Shown here: positions 1 to 9,820 of the stretch, one piece after another
Layout of the letters: every line of letters starts with the position of its first letter
Position numbering within the stretch: the stretch's first letter is position 1
DNA from: Pseudomonadales bacterium
Lineage (GTDB): Bacteria; Pseudomonadota; Gammaproteobacteria; Pseudomonadales; Azotimanducaceae
DNA: 64,000 nt
Direction of reading: 5' to 3'
Assembly: GCA_028279305.1 (NCBI GenBank)
Contig: JANQOA010000384.1
Coordinates: forward strand, 1 to 64,000
Program-made: the position numbers and the translations under genes
The notes under the pieces: generated by a model
Seen by the model: only the letters and a program-made list of their open reading frames with translations
Database searches by the model: none
What the model was told of the DNA's origin: nothing

Positions 1-1160
1 ATCGCCAGCGCCAGCCGCGGTGCGGTGTTGAGCACGTCTTCCGCCAGCACCAGCACCGCGTCAGCCGCTTCCACCTGCAGCAAGGTGGGCGCCGGCCGGC
101 CCACGGCCCGGCTCATAAAGCGGGCTTCGCGCTCGGACAAACCCGCACAGTACCGGTCTGCACCGACCAATTGCCGCAAAGCCTGGTTGTCTTCCAGGGA
201 GGCACGCGGCGAACCTACTCCCAGGGTATGCGGCATGGCGCAGATGCGGGCAGCATCGCCAACGGCATCCGCCGGAGTAATCTGCTGAAAAGTGTTCTCA
301 CCCGTGCGCCGGCCTGTCAGGCGGATACGCGAGCTGCTGTTCACATGGGCCATGCCGAATCTGCCGCGGTCGCAGATGAAGTAGCGGTTGATGTCCGCGT
401 GATAACGGTTGTGCACCCGCTTCAACACGCCGTAGCGCTCGCTGGCAAAGATGTTACAGCCCACCGCACACCCGGTGCATACCGACGGCGCCGACTGCAG
501 GTCCCACTTGCGGGTGTACGCGGCGCTGAACGGTTTGTCGGTGAACACTCCCGTGGGGCACACCTCCACCAGATTGCCGCTGAATTCACTTTCCAGCACC
601 CCGGCTTCAGCCCGGCCGAAGTACATGCGGCCGCGGGAGCCGAACGCCGCCAGATCCGTGCCGCCGGCGTAATCGCGGTAAAAGCGCACACACCGGTAAC
701 AAGTGATGCAACGGTTCATTTCGTGGTTGATGAAGGGGCCGAGGTACTGGTTGTCCCAGGTGCGTTTGCTGCCGCGGTAGCGCCGCGAGGTATGGCCGGT
801 CATCACCGTCATGTCCTGCAGGTGGCACTCACCGCCTTCTTCACAAACCGGGCAATCGTGCGGGTGGTTCTCCATCAGCCATTCGATGACGGCGGCGCGG
901 AATGCTTCAGCCTGGGGCGCTTTGATATCAATGCGCGCACCGTCCTGCACCGGGGTCATGCAGGCCATGGTCAAACGCCCGCGCTGGTCATCCGCATCCG
1001 CATACTGCAGCACGGCACATTGACGGCAGGCGCCGACCGAGTCCATGGCCGGATGCCAGCAGAAGTACGGCAGGTCCAGCCCGTGGGACAAACAGGCCTG
1101 CAGCAGGTTATCACCCTGGCTGACTTCATAGTCAATGCCGTCCACGGTTATCACCGGCAT
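1..1160 (-). CDS. nuoG: NADH-quinone oxidoreductase subunit G, N-terminal part (runs off window)
   Basis: Reading the minus strand from the ATG at 1160 gives an uninterrupted frame to the window edge, about 386 codons. NuoG is the large iron-sulfur subunit of the peripheral arm of complex I and carries electrons from NuoF towards NuoB. The expected clusters are visible in order: an N-terminal 2Fe-2S site (YFCWHP, GACRQC, MAC), the HxxDCPVCEEGGEC segment, then NRCITCYRC and CPTGV, followed by the CTGCAVGC motif of the molybdopterin-oxidoreductase-like part. The start lies one base after the nuoF stop, so the two are probably translationally coupled. The C-terminal half is not in the window. 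Confidence 0.95.
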   Translation of the reverse strand, partial: MPVITVDGIDYEVSQGDNLLQACLSHGLDLPYFCWHPAMDSVGACRQCAVLQYADADDQRGRLTMACMTPVQDGARIDIKAPQAEAFRAAVIEWLMENHPHDCPVCEEGGECHLQDMTVMTGHTSRRYRGSKRTWDNQYLGPFINHEMNRCITCYRCVRFYRDYAGGTDLAAFGSRGRMYFGRAEAGVLESEFSGNLVEVCPTGVFTDKPFSAAYTRKWDLQSAPSVCTGCAVGCNIFASERYGVLKRVHNRYHADINRYFICDRGRFGMAHVNSSSRIRLTGRRTGENTFQQITPADAVGDAARICAMPHTLGVGSPRASLEDNQALRQLVGADRYCAGLSEREARFMSRAVGRPAPTLLQVEAADAVLVLAEDVLNTAPRLALA

Positions 1161-1161
1161 T

Positions 1162-2508
1162 TCAGCTACCCTCCGTTGCGGCTGAAGAACCGGCGGAAGT
1201 ACCAGCTGACGGTGTGTCATAGGGGCAGCCGCCCTGCTCGATATGCGCTTCGAAGTCGGCGCGGAAATATTTCAGCGCGCTGGCCAGCGGTTCAATGGCG
1301 CCGGTGGCGTGCAGGCAGAATGTATTTCCGGGCGCGCCGATAAAGGCCGCGTTCTGCTCAAGCAGCTGCAGGTCACCCGCTTCGCCCCGCCCCGCGTCGA
1401 TATCCGCCAGCAGGGCTTCCAGCCACGGCAGCCCGTCCCGGCAGGGTGTACAGAAACCGCAGGACTCCTGGGCAAAGAAATGCTGCAGATTACAGGCCAT
1501 TGCCACCGGGCAGACCGAATCATCCATCAGAATCATGGTGCCGGTACCAAGGCGGCTGCCCGCCGCCTGGATGCTGCCGTAATCCATGGGCAGGTCCAGG
1601 TGCGCGTCGGTGAGAAAATCCGTTGAAGCGCCGCCTGGCAGAATGCCGCGCAGGCGGTAACCCGCCTGCATACCGCCGGCGTGCTCGTCGATAATCTCGC
1701 GGATGGTGGTGCCGATGGGCAGTTCCCACAGACCAGGCCGGTTAACCCGGCCGGAAACACCGTAAATTTTGGTGCCGGCGTCGTCACCGCGCCCCAGGCT
1801 CTGATACCAATTGGCGCCGTAACGCACAATGGCCGGCACGTTACACAGCGTTTCAACGTTGTTGACGATGGTCGGCCGGCCCCAGGCGCCGCTGGCGGGA
1901 GGAAACGGCGGCTTGGTGCGCGGCTGGGCACGCTTCCCCTCCAGCGCGTTCAGCAGAGCGGTTTCCTCGCCGCAGATGTACCGGCCGCCGGAGCGGTGGA
2001 TAGACAAGCGCAAATTAAATTCGGTGCCGAATATGCGCTCACCCAGATAACCCCGCGCCGCAGCAGCGTCGATGGCCTGCTGCAACTGCCGGTAGGGCTC
2101 GTGGTATTCGCCGCGCATGAAGACATAGGCGCAGTCAGCGCCGATGGCATATGCGCCGATCAGCATGCCTTCAATCAGCAGATGCGGATCGTTCTCCAGC
2201 AGATAGCGGTCCTTAAAGGTGCCGGGCTCCATTTCGTCCGCATTGCACACCAGATAGGTATGACCCGGGTTGCCGGCATCCGCCGGCGGCACAAAGCCCC
2301 ACTTCACCCCGGTGGGGAAACCGGCGCCGCCGCGGCCGCGCAGGTTTGCCGCTTTAACAAGCTCGCGCAACTCTTCCGGCGTCATGCCGGTAAGCGCCCG
2401 GCGCGCAGCCTGATAGCCGTCCGCGGCTTCATACGCGGCCAGGTCAATAACTCCGCCCGCCCGCTCGATGCGCCCAGTGAGCGGCTGTAAATCCACCACG
2501 GCGCTCAT
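1162..2508 (-). CDS. nuoF: NADH-quinone oxidoreductase subunit F (NADH and FMN binding)
   Basis: A 448-residue protein, the usual length for NuoF, the complex I subunit that oxidises NADH through FMN. The FMN/NADH-binding stretch GRGGAGFPTGVKWGF lies near residues 58-72. The 4Fe-4S ligands are ESCGFCTPC plus a later cysteine in NTFCLHATG. The ATG overlaps the nuoE stop by four bases (ATGA), which fixes the start. It lies inside the nuoA-G operon and is followed after one base by nuoG. Nothing looks unusual. Confidence 0.97.
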   Translation of the reverse strand: MSAVVDLQPLTGRIERAGGVIDLAAYEAADGYQAARRALTGMTPEELRELVKAANLRGRGGAGFPTGVKWGFVPPADAGNPGHTYLVCNADEMEPGTFKDRYLLENDPHLLIEGMLIGAYAIGADCAYVFMRGEYHEPYRQLQQAIDAAAARGYLGERIFGTEFNLRLSIHRSGGRYICGEETALLNALEGKRAQPRTKPPFPPASGAWGRPTIVNNVETLCNVPAIVRYGANWYQSLGRGDDAGTKIYGVSGRVNRPGLWELPIGTTIREIIDEHAGGMQAGYRLRGILPGGASTDFLTDAHLDLPMDYGSIQAAGSRLGTGTMILMDDSVCPVAMACNLQHFFAQESCGFCTPCRDGLPWLEALLADIDAGRGEAGDLQLLEQNAAFIGAPGNTFCLHATGAIEPLASALKYFRADFEAHIEQGGCPYDTPSAGTSAGSSAATEGS

Positions 2509-2996
2509 CCGCGGTACTCCGCAAACACCGCGTCCAGGTCTTCAATCTCCTCAGCGCCGTACAACGTTTCGTCAATCAGCATGACCGGCGCCCGGTCGCA
2601 GGCACCCAGGCAGACGATGGGCAGCAGCGTAAAGGACCCGTCCGGCGTGGTCTGCCCCATCTCCACCCCCAGAGCCGCAGCCACCCGGTCGCGCAACCGC
2701 TGCCCCTGCATGACAAAACAACTCACGCTGTCACAGACCATCACCACATGTTTGCCCACCGGATGGCGGAAGATCAGGTTGTAGAACGTGGCGATGCTGT
2801 CCAGCGACGCATCAGACATGTCCAGCAACTGCGCGCACGCGTGCAGGCTTTCGTCAGACACCCAGCCGCGCGCCCGCTGAACAATCTGCAACGCTTCGAT
2901 GGCGGCGGACTGGCGGTCCGGCAGGTGCGCAACCTCCGCTTCGATAGCGGCAATTTCCGCATCGCTTAATGCCTGGATCAGACGGGGTTCACTCAT
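2505..2996 (-). CDS. nuoE: NADH-quinone oxidoreductase subunit E (2Fe-2S)
   Basis: A 163-residue thioredoxin-fold 2Fe-2S subunit of complex I (24 kDa subunit family). The cluster ligands are the paired motifs CDSVSC and CLGAC, giving the C-x4-C...C-x3-C pattern of NuoE. The open frame continues upstream to 3089, but the ATG at 2996 (MSEPRLIQAL) gives the normal family length, so I chose it. It sits 31 bases after the nuoCD stop and overlaps nuoF by four bases, consistent with translational coupling. Confidence 0.95.
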   Translation of the reverse strand: MSEPRLIQALSDAEIAAIEAEVAHLPDRQSAAIEALQIVQRARGWVSDESLHACAQLLDMSDASLDSIATFYNLIFRHPVGKHVVMVCDSVSCFVMQGQRLRDRVAAALGVEMGQTTPDGSFTLLPIVCLGACDRAPVMLIDETLYGAEEIEDLDAVFAEYRG

Positions 2997-3027
2997 GCGC
3001 GTCCTCCCCTGCGCTTCACTTTGCCGC

Positions 3028-4797
3028 TCACCGGTCCACATCCGCCATGACAAAATCGATACTGGCAACAATGGCGATGAGGTCGGCAATCATGAAACCG
3101 CGGCTGATCAGCGGAATCATCTGCAGATGGGGGAAAGACGGCGTACGTATGCGCGTGCGGTAGGACATGCCGCCGCCGTCGGACACCAGGTAATAACCGT
3201 TGATGCCCTTGGTGGCTTCAATTTTCATGCTGCACTCCGCCGCCGGCACCACCGGCCCCCAACTGACGTTGAGGAAGTGCTGGATCAGCGTTTCGATATC
3301 CTGCATGGTGCGTTCTTTGACCGGCGGCGAGGCCTGCGGGTGATCCGCCTTATAGGGCCCGTCGGGCATATTGTCGAGGCACTGGCGGATAATGCGCAGG
3401 CTCTGGCGGATCTCTTCCACCCGCACCACGGCGCGGTCGTAGGTATCCCCGTTCTGCGCCACCGGCACGTCGAAGTCAAACTGGTCGTAACCGCCGTAAG
3501 GCCGCATCTTGCGCAGGTCCCAGCCTTGTCCGGTGGCGCGCAGGCCGGGGCCGGTTATCCCCCATTTCAGCGCTTCCGCGGTATCGTATGCACCCACCCC
3601 GATGGCCCGCCGCTTGAGGATGCCGTTTTGCATCACCATCTTCTGGTAGTGGTCCAGGCGCGCCGGCATGTAGTCGACAAAGTCCCGCACCATGCGGTCC
3701 CAGCCTTGCGGCAGGTCCTGCGTGACGCCGCCGATGCGGAACCAGGCGGGATGCATGCGCCCGCCGGTGATGGCTTCAATGATGCTGAACAAGCGCTCGC
3801 GGTCGGCAAACATGTAGAACACCGGCGACAACTGCCCAACGTCCTGGGCAAAGGTGCCGTAGAACACCAGGTGGCTAGACACGCGGAACAGTTCCGCCAG
3901 CATGATGCGGATGACCTTGGCCCGCTCCGGCACCTCAATGCCCGCCATGCGCTCCAGCGCCATCACGTAGGGCAGGTTGTTCATCACCCCGCCGAGGTAA
4001 TCAATGCGGTCGGTATAGGGAATGTAGGTATGCCAGGACTGGCGTTCAGCCATCTTCTCTGCAGCCCGGTGGTGGTAGCCGATGTCCGGTACCGCCTCGA
4101 CAATAATCTCGCCGTCCAGTTGCAGGGCAATGCGGAACACACCGTGCACGCTGGGATGGTTCGGCCCCAGGTTGAGGAACATAAAGTCCGTGTGTTTGGC
4201 TTCCAGGCTCATGCCCCACTGCTCCGGGGAAAACCGCAGGCTTTCCTGCTGGGCTTCCTGGAACTCTTCGGACATTTTAAACGGGTCCATCTCGGTGGCC
4301 CGCGCGGGATGATCCTTGCGCAGCGGGTGGCCCTGCCACAGCGGCGGCGTAAGGATACGCAACAGGTTCGGATGGCCGCTGAAGCCGATGCCGAACATGT
4401 CGAATACCTCACGCTCGTACCAGTTGGCAGCAGGCCATACCGACACCGCGGAGGGCAGGCTCAAGTCCGCCTCTGACAAGGCAACCTTGACGCGGAAGTC
4501 GCAGTTGCGGGAGAACGACATGAGTTCGTATACCACCGTAAAGTCCGCGGCAGGCTGGCCGCTGCGGTGCTGGCGTGCGCGCTCGTCGATGGCGGTGAGA
4601 TCGTACAGCATCTCATAACTGCAGGCGGCGTCGTCTTTGAGGAAATTCAGCAATTCCAGCAATTGCCCGCGCGCCACCCACACTGTGGGGATGCCGTCCA
4701 CGGTGTGCTGCGGCAGCAACTCCACGCCAAACCTGTCCGTGAGGAGTTCAACCTCCCCAGGCACAGAGTCCGGAACACGTGCTGCCGCTTCAACCAT
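3028..4797 (-). CDS. nuoCD: NADH-quinone oxidoreductase, fused subunits C and D
   Basis: A 589-residue fusion of the 30 kDa (NuoC) and 49 kDa (NuoD) subunits, which form the quinone-site side of the complex I peripheral arm. The NuoC part (about residues 1-190) carries the signature [12 protein letters not shown]. The NuoD part starts near [10 protein letters not shown] and ends with the conserved [14 protein letters not shown]. The C-D fusion is the arrangement of Escherichia coli and many gammaproteobacteria and supports that placement. There is a 43-base gap to nuoB upstream and 31 bases to nuoE downstream. Confidence 0.97.
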   Translation of the reverse strand: MVEAAARVPDSVPGEVELLTDRFGVELLPQHTVDGIPTVWVARGQLLELLNFLKDDAACSYEMLYDLTAIDERARQHRSGQPAADFTVVYELMSFSRNCDFRVKVALSEADLSLPSAVSVWPAANWYEREVFDMFGIGFSGHPNLLRILTPPLWQGHPLRKDHPARATEMDPFKMSEEFQEAQQESLRFSPEQWGMSLEAKHTDFMFLNLGPNHPSVHGVFRIALQLDGEIIVEAVPDIGYHHRAAEKMAERQSWHTYIPYTDRIDYLGGVMNNLPYVMALERMAGIEVPERAKVIRIMLAELFRVSSHLVFYGTFAQDVGQLSPVFYMFADRERLFSIIEAITGGRMHPAWFRIGGVTQDLPQGWDRMVRDFVDYMPARLDHYQKMVMQNGILKRRAIGVGAYDTAEALKWGITGPGLRATGQGWDLRKMRPYGGYDQFDFDVPVAQNGDTYDRAVVRVEEIRQSLRIIRQCLDNMPDGPYKADHPQASPPVKERTMQDIETLIQHFLNVSWGPVVPAAECSMKIEATKGINGYYLVSDGGGMSYRTRIRTPSFPHLQMIPLISRGFMIADLIAIVASIDFVMADVDR

Positions 4798-4840
4798 TTA
4801 AACTACACCCCTAGAACACAATTACTCCCATTACTTCCAA

Positions 4841-5518
4841 TTACTTCCTGGCACTGCCTAACAATTCCTTTGAATCCGGCGCGTTTCCCACCGACACCGG
4901 CTCAGCCAGGCGGTCAGCCCGCATCCGCTCGGGGGTGCGCAGATCGCGCTGGCTGGGCATTACCCGGCGCGGTGCGTCCGCGACGGCCTCTCCCAGAGGC
5001 CTGGGACGCCCCGCCACCGCTGCCTGCAACAGCAGCAGCCCCTGCATCAAGGCTTCCGGCCGCGGCGGACATCCGGGAACGTACACGTCCACGGGCAGAA
5101 ACTTATCTACCCCCTGAACAACAGAATAGACGTCGTACATGCCCCCTGAATTGGCACAGGAACCCATGGAAATCACCCACTTCGGTTCCAACAACTGGTC
5201 GTAGAGGTGCTGAAGCACCGGCGCCATCTTGCGGAATACGGTGCCGGAAATGACAATCAGGTCCGCCTGGCGCGGGGTGGCGCGGATCACCTCGGAGCCG
5301 AAGCGGGCAATGTCGTGCCGGGAGGTAAAGGAGGTGGCCATTTCCACGTAACAACACGACAGACCGAAGTTGAACGGCCAGATGGAATGCGCCCGCCCCC
5401 AGGCCACCATGTCTTCCAGCTTGGCTAACAGAAACCCTTTGCCGGTTTGTTCGTCATAGACCGCATCCGCGCGGCTCATATCATCCCCCGGCGCCACCTT
5501 GATGAGTTCCCAGCGCAT
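4841..5518 (-). CDS. nuoB: NADH-quinone oxidoreductase subunit B (N2 cluster)
   Basis: A 225-residue NuoB, the subunit that ligates 4Fe-4S cluster N2, the last electron carrier before quinone. The ligand set is visible: the tandem cysteines in [14 protein letters not shown] and VPGCPPRPE. The open frame extends upstream within nuoA, but the ATG at 5518 forms a TGATG junction with the nuoA stop and gives the expected N-terminus ([10 protein letters not shown]), so I took it. The last 50 or so residues are a charged tail beyond the core fold. Confidence 0.95.
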   Translation of the reverse strand: MRWELIKVAPGDDMSRADAVYDEQTGKGFLLAKLEDMVAWGRAHSIWPFNFGLSCCYVEMATSFTSRHDIARFGSEVIRATPRQADLIVISGTVFRKMAPVLQHLYDQLLEPKWVISMGSCANSGGMYDVYSVVQGVDKFLPVDVYVPGCPPRPEALMQGLLLLQAAVAGRPRPLGEAVADAPRRVMPSQRDLRTPERMRADRLAEPVSVGNAPDSKELLGSARK

Positions 5519-5973
5519 CAGTCCGACTCCGCCTGGGAGTAACCGGCACGGCTCTGCCGGCGCAACTGGCCCCAATCCAGCGCCCCGGTGCGCCATTCGT
5601 AAAACAAGGCAACCAACAGAATGACTATAAACACCGAAGCTCCAACGTAACCGCGCCAGCCCAGCTCAAAAAACGCCACCGCCCAGGCAAAGATGAATAT
5701 GGTTTCCAGGTCAAAAATCACAAAGAACATGGCAATCAGGTAGAACTCCACCGTGAGCCGGGTCTGGTCGGCGCTGCCCACGGGCACTACGCCGGATTCA
5801 AACGGAATATCGGTGGCTTCGTTGTGTCGGGTTCGCGCGCCGATAAGGCGCGGCACAAAGAGGGCTACTGCCAGTAACGCAACGACTGACAACGCGTAGA
5901 TTAGAAATGGCCAGAGGTTCTGGCCAGCTTCAATGGCGGCCGGGACTGCACCGTCGTTTACTCCAGATGCCAT
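5518..5973 (-). CDS. nuoA: NADH-quinone oxidoreductase subunit A
   Basis: A 151-residue membrane subunit of complex I and the first gene of the nuo operon. It shows three hydrophobic segments (about residues 20-40, 75-100 and 105-125). Between the first two lies the conserved acidic loop with [21 protein letters not shown], the NuoA signature. I chose the ATG at 5973, with AAGGA nine bases upstream, over an in-frame TTG two codons earlier. The operon promoter should lie in the divergent intergenic region up to 6225. Confidence 0.95.
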   Translation of the reverse strand: MASGVNDGAVPAAIEAGQNLWPFLIYALSVVALLAVALFVPRLIGARTRHNEATDIPFESGVVPVGSADQTRLTVEFYLIAMFFVIFDLETIFIFAWAVAFFELGWRGYVGASVFIVILLVALFYEWRTGALDWGQLRRQSRAGYSQAESD

Positions 5974-6225
5974 GCCCAATCCTTTTTATTGGTTTTGGGA
6001 TGAATGATGTAGAGAACGACCGATGTCTCTACCCTGCACATTAACGCCAAACGTCTGCGGAACACAAGCGTTTTCGGGTGGCATCCAGCCGGACAATGTG
6101 CGAGGCTTGCCGAAACCGTGCGGCGCGCCCCTGATCCGGTTGGTTAGCCGCAGACGCCGCGGGCTGCGTAGCGCAGCCGTGCAACCAGCGGCTGTACAAA
6201 CCAGCAAAGAGCCTGCAAACAAATC
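5974..6225. promoter_or_regulatory. Divergent intergenic region between nuoA and adenine deaminase
   Basis: A 252-base gap between two divergent genes. It must carry the promoters of the nuo operon (minus strand) and of the deaminase (plus strand). Short frames here look like noise. I could not pick a convincing -35/-10 pair or operator by eye. Confidence 0.45.
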
Positions 6226-7188
6226 ATGTCAGAAGAATCACTGGACCGTCATGTTCGCTCTCTAGCCAAGGCAGAGCTTCACCTGCACATCGAAGGCACC
6301 CTGGAGCCCGAGCTGCTGTTTGACCTGGCCGGCCGCAACAAAATCAGCCTGCCCCACGACAACCCGGAATCTCTGCGGCGCGCTTATAACTTCGAGGACC
6401 TGCAATCGTTCCTGGATCTTTACTACACCGGCGTGGATGTTCTGCGGAACCCGCGGGACTTTGAGCAACTCGCCAACGAATACTTTTTGCACGCCCGAGC
6501 CGACAACGTGAACCACGTAGAGCTGTTCTTCGACCCTCAAGCCCACACCGATCGCGGCATTGCGCTGGCCACGGTGATGGAGGGGCTGGAAGCCGCATGT
6601 GAATCCGCCCGGCAAAGCGGCATCCGCGTGGGCATGATTGCCTGCTTTCTGCGCCATCTGCCGGAAGCAAGCGCACTGCGGACCCTGGAAGCATTGGAGC
6701 CCTATCGGCACCGCTTGCTGGGGGTTGGCCTGGACTCAAGCGAGCTGGGGCATCCGCCCGCCAAGTTCAAGACCGTGTTCGACGCGGCGCGTAAACAGGG
6801 TTACAAGCTGGTCGCCCACGCCGGTGAAGAAGGCCCGCCGGAATACGTGTGGGAGGCGCTTGACGTGCTGGGGGTGGACCGGATCGATCACGGCAACCGC
6901 GCTCTGGAAGACAAAGCGCTGATCAGCCGCCTGCGGCGGGACCAGATTGCGCTGACCGTGTGCCCGCTTTCCAATCTGCGGCTTTGCGTGGTGGACAATC
7001 TCAACGCTCACCCGCTTAAAACCATGCTGGATGAAAACCTGCTGGTCACCGTAAATTCCGACGACCCGGCCTACTTCGGCGGCTACATCAACGACAACTT
7101 CGTCAGAGTTGGTGAAGCCCTCAACTTAACCCATGAAGAAATCACCCGGCTGGCTGAAAACTCTTTCAAGGCTACGTTGCTGGATTGA
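6226..7188 (+). CDS. Adenine deaminase (adenosine deaminase-like family)
   Basis: A 320-residue metal-dependent deaminase of the amidohydrolase fold, expected to convert adenine to hypoxanthine in purine salvage. Metal ligands and catalytic motifs are in place: KAELHLHIEGTLEPELLF at the N-terminus, VAHAGEEGPPEYVWEAL in the middle, RIDHGNRA, and NSDDPAYFGGY near the C-terminus. The SSELGHPPAKF segment and the overall sequence match the Aah1/PA0148 group, which acts on adenine, better than classical adenosine deaminase. Substrate is inferred from family resemblance only. It is transcribed alone, divergently from nuo. Confidence 0.88.
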   Translation: MSEESLDRHVRSLAKAELHLHIEGTLEPELLFDLAGRNKISLPHDNPESLRRAYNFEDLQSFLDLYYTGVDVLRNPRDFEQLANEYFLHARADNVNHVELFFDPQAHTDRGIALATVMEGLEAACESARQSGIRVGMIACFLRHLPEASALRTLEALEPYRHRLLGVGLDSSELGHPPAKFKTVFDAARKQGYKLVAHAGEEGPPEYVWEALDVLGVDRIDHGNRALEDKALISRLRRDQIALTVCPLSNLRLCVVDNLNAHPLKTMLDENLLVTVNSDDPAYFGGYINDNFVRVGEALNLTHEEITRLAENSFKATLLD

Positions 7189-7262
7189 CACACCACCCGG
7201 CGCTGGACGCCGCGCGCACACCCCCTTAGCATTAGATGGAATTAGAAGGGGGAACCAAAAGG

Positions 7263-7853
7263 ATGTATCGCATAGCCATATTCTCAATTCTGGTGTGTCT
7301 GTCAGCGTGCACGGGTTATGTGCGGCAGGAGCAGTTTGACGACACCATCAGCGATCTGCGCGCAACCGATGCTGAACTTGCTGATGAAATTTCCTCTTTC
7401 CGCAACCAGTTCACGGAGTTGACGCGGGACCTGAATAACCGCTTCGAATCCTACGACGCCACCATTGCCAACTTTCAGGGGCGCCTGCAGGTGGAGATGA
7501 ACACCCATTTCGATTTTGACGATGACACCGTCAAAGAAGTCTTCAAACCCGCATTAAAGCGGTTCAGCGAGGTGGTCACCATGTACCACCCGCGCGTTGT
7601 GGTCACTGTTGAAGGTTTCACCGACCCGTCGGGCAACGCGGAATACAACAAGGCGCTGGGGCTGCGGCGCGCCGAAGCCGTGCGTGCCTACCTGCTGGAA
7701 AACGGTGTGCATGAGGACTACGTGCGGGCAGTGAGTTTTGGTGAAGAATCGCGCCGCCTGCTGAAACCCGGGGCGGTGGGCAAAGAAGGGGCGGAAAACC
7801 GCCGCGTTTCCCTGGTGGTGGACTATCTGGGGCAGATGCCGCAGATGAACTAG
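7263..7853 (+). CDS. OmpA-like peptidoglycan-associated lipoprotein
   Basis: A 196-residue predicted lipoprotein. The signal peptide ends in a lipobox LSAC (Cys16). A short coiled-coil-like stretch follows (about residues 20-65), then a C-terminal OmpA-like peptidoglycan-binding domain with VVVTVEGFTDPSGNAEYN and the LGLRRAEAVRAYL helix. The role is probably to tether the outer membrane to the cell wall. The start is the ATG at 7263, with GAAGGGGG about ten bases upstream; an earlier in-frame ATG at 7236 would spoil the signal peptide. It converges on rhlE with seven bases between the stops. Confidence 0.85.
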   Translation: MYRIAIFSILVCLSACTGYVRQEQFDDTISDLRATDAELADEISSFRNQFTELTRDLNNRFESYDATIANFQGRLQVEMNTHFDFDDDTVKEVFKPALKRFSEVVTMYHPRVVVTVEGFTDPSGNAEYNKALGLRRAEAVRAYLLENGVHEDYVRAVSFGEESRRLLKPGAVGKEGAENRRVSLVVDYLGQMPQMN

Positions 7854-7860
7854 TCCGGCG

Positions 7861-9132
7861 CTAAGCAGCCCGGGCGCTTTGACGCTTCCCGGATCGCCTG
7901 CGGCGCGACCTTCTTTTCCGGGTCTGCGTGCTTTTCTGCGTCGCCGTGCTTTTCGGCGTTTCTGTGTCAACGCGTTCAACGGGAACAAACTTCTGCATGC
8001 CGCTATCTTCCATTTTGATGTCAATGCGGCTTGGCTTAACTTTCGTCAGACGTTCGATTGATTTCAACCTCGCCTGCTCGGATTGATCGACAAGCGACCA
8101 GGCAACCCCGCTGGCGCCTGCCCGCGCAGTACGGCCGATGCGATGCACATAAACTTCCGGCTCGTGGGGCAGCTCAAAATTGATGACATGCGTCACTTCT
8201 TGGATATCAATACCGCGAGCCGCAACATCAGTTGCAACCAACACCCAGGCACTACCTGACTTAAAGCTGTCCAAGGCCCGGTTCCTGGCGTTTTGGGATT
8301 TGTTACCGTGAATAACTTCTACTCCAAAACCGTGTTTGTCGAGCTTTTTGGCCACGCGATTCGCGCCGTGTTTAGTCCTCGTAAAGACAATCGCCTTCCT
8401 GACGTCCCGCATTGAGAGCATCGTTTCTAATGCTGCTTGCTTGTCGCCGGTGTTGACGTTTACAAACCCTTGCGCAACCTTATCGACCGTCACAGCACGG
8501 GGGGTGACCTCTATACGCTCGGGTTGACTGAGAACCTGTGCAGCCAGTTTTTCAATCTCGCGCGGCATCGTTGCGGAAAACAGCAGCGACTGCCGCTTTT
8601 CGGGTAACAGCTTTAAGATCCGCTTAATGTCACGAATGAAACCCATGTCCAGAAGCTGGTCGGCTTCATCCAACACGAAGTGACGTACATCCCCTAGATC
8701 AACGTGTCCGCTCAAGGCCAGATCCAGCAACCGGCCGGGCGTGGCTACAAGCACCTCAATGCCGCGGGCGAGCATTTTCTCCTGCGGCTTTTGACTGACA
8801 CCACCCGTCACGCAACAGTAACGAATCCAGCTTCTACCCAGGTATTTTGATGTCTCACCCATGATTTGCGCCGCCAGTTCCCTGGTCGGAGAAATAATCA
8901 GTGCCAGCGGACGCTTCGACCGGGCTTTAGCACCTCTTTGCAGCACTCGTTCGAGTATCGGCAGACAAAATGCGCCTGTTTTGCCGGTTCCAGTCTGGGC
9001 AATACCGAGAACGTCAGTGCCCGCTAATATTTCGGGTATCGCCTGGGCCTGAATTTCCGTAGGCGTTTTATAGCCCAGATCGTCCAGCACCCCGCCTATG
9101 CGGCCGCCGATACCTAAGGTTGTGAAACTCAA
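7861..9132 (-). CDS. rhlE: DEAD-box RNA helicase, RhlE type
   Basis: A 423-residue ATP-dependent RNA helicase. All superfamily 2 motifs are visible: the Q-motif region, AQTGTGKT (Walker A), PTRELAAQ, VLDEAD (DEAD box), SATMP and HRIGRTAR. A basic tail (TRKRRSRRRRSG) probably binds RNA. No ATG fits: I chose the TTG at 9132, which gives the family-typical start MSFTTLGIG, over a GTG at 9177 that overlaps the upstream gene by 44 bases. The TTG lies one base after the stop of the RRM gene, so translation is probably coupled. A role in RNA remodelling or cold adaptation is inferred from the family. Confidence 0.93.
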   Translation of the reverse strand: MSFTTLGIGGRIGGVLDDLGYKTPTEIQAQAIPEILAGTDVLGIAQTGTGKTGAFCLPILERVLQRGAKARSKRPLALIISPTRELAAQIMGETSKYLGRSWIRYCCVTGGVSQKPQEKMLARGIEVLVATPGRLLDLALSGHVDLGDVRHFVLDEADQLLDMGFIRDIKRILKLLPEKRQSLLFSATMPREIEKLAAQVLSQPERIEVTPRAVTVDKVAQGFVNVNTGDKQAALETMLSMRDVRKAIVFTRTKHGANRVAKKLDKHGFGVEVIHGNKSQNARNRALDSFKSGSAWVLVATDVAARGIDIQEVTHVINFELPHEPEVYVHRIGRTARAGASGVAWSLVDQSEQARLKSIERLTKVKPSRIDIKMEDSGMQKFVPVERVDTETPKSTATQKSTQTRKRRSRRRRSGKRQSARAA

Positions 9133-9133
9133 G

Positions 9134-9382
9134 CTAACGACGTTGTTTCGACTGTGCTTCGTTAACCCGGAGTTCACGCGAATCCACGGTATGGCCGTTT
9201 AACTTTGCCATTGCCTGTTGGGCTTCATTACCCGCCATTTCGACAAAACCAAACCCCCGTGAGCGGCCTGTATCACGGTCCATCACAACAGCGGCTGATT
9301 CCACCGTCCCGAACTCCGCAAAAAGTTCATTCAACTCCGCGTCGCCGACGCTCCAGGGGAGATTTCCTACATAGATTTTCAT
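9134..9382 (-). CDS. Small RRM-domain RNA-binding protein
   Basis: An 82-residue protein made of one RNA recognition motif. RNP-2 is KIYVGNLPW at the N-terminus and RNP-1 is RGFGFVEM near residue 47. The start is the ATG at 9382 with GAGGA about seven bases upstream; a longer frame to 9418 lacks such a site. It is followed after one base by the rhlE helicase. Small RRM proteins of this type are common in Proteobacteria and are often cold-induced. Joint action with RhlE on structured RNA is my inference from the coupling. Confidence 0.9.
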   Translation of the reverse strand: MKIYVGNLPWSVGDAELNELFAEFGTVESAAVVMDRDTGRSRGFGFVEMAGNEAQQAMAKLNGHTVDSRELRVNEAQSKQRR

Positions 9383-9820
9383 TCGATTTTCCTCGACTCC
9401 TGTTGAGTCCCTGTACACACGGCCCGACTAAATCACGTGCGATTGTGTAACTTCGCGGACACCATCTGTCAGCGATTAGTAAGCAATTTAGAAGCGATTG
9501 CCGATGAGCAGGCGAGTTATCGAATAGTCTCGAAAGAAATCGGGGACGGGGATCTAAGAAGCGCGGTGGATCATAGAGGACATGACAACAAATAGCACGA
9601 ACTCATTTCACATATTTCCCAAGAGCTTTATGCCGCGAATCCGTGTATAATCCGCGTTTTTCCGCCCTCTATTGGAGTCGCCTCTAATGGGTTGTCGGAT
9701 TAGCTCCGCCAACCAGACATATCAGGCGCTCTATCGTCTATCTACACCCAACATCCCCCCAGATACCAACCTCCGCCCGGTATCACCCGGCAGTCGTCTA
9801 ACCACACACAGGGCAATTCA
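9383..9820. promoter_or_regulatory. Intergenic region with likely promoter (TATAAT at 9646-9651)
   Basis: A 438-base divergent gap. On the plus strand a perfect TATAAT lies at 9646-9651, preceded by TG and followed by a T-rich stretch; no good -35 box is seen 17 bases upstream. It would give a leader of roughly 160 bases ahead of the small gene at 9821. The minus-strand promoter for the RRM-rhlE operon must also lie here, but I could not define it. No convincing gene is present. Confidence 0.5.

Noticed and set aside
171..1343. Long plus-strand open frame opposite nuoG and nuoF
   Set aside because: The minus strand encodes clear complex I subunits with all cysteine motifs; the plus frame has no family features and is a GC-rich shadow.
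2899..4476. 525-codon plus-strand frame opposite nuoCD
   Set aside because: nuoCD is unmistakable on the other strand; the frame is the complement of a GC-rich gene.
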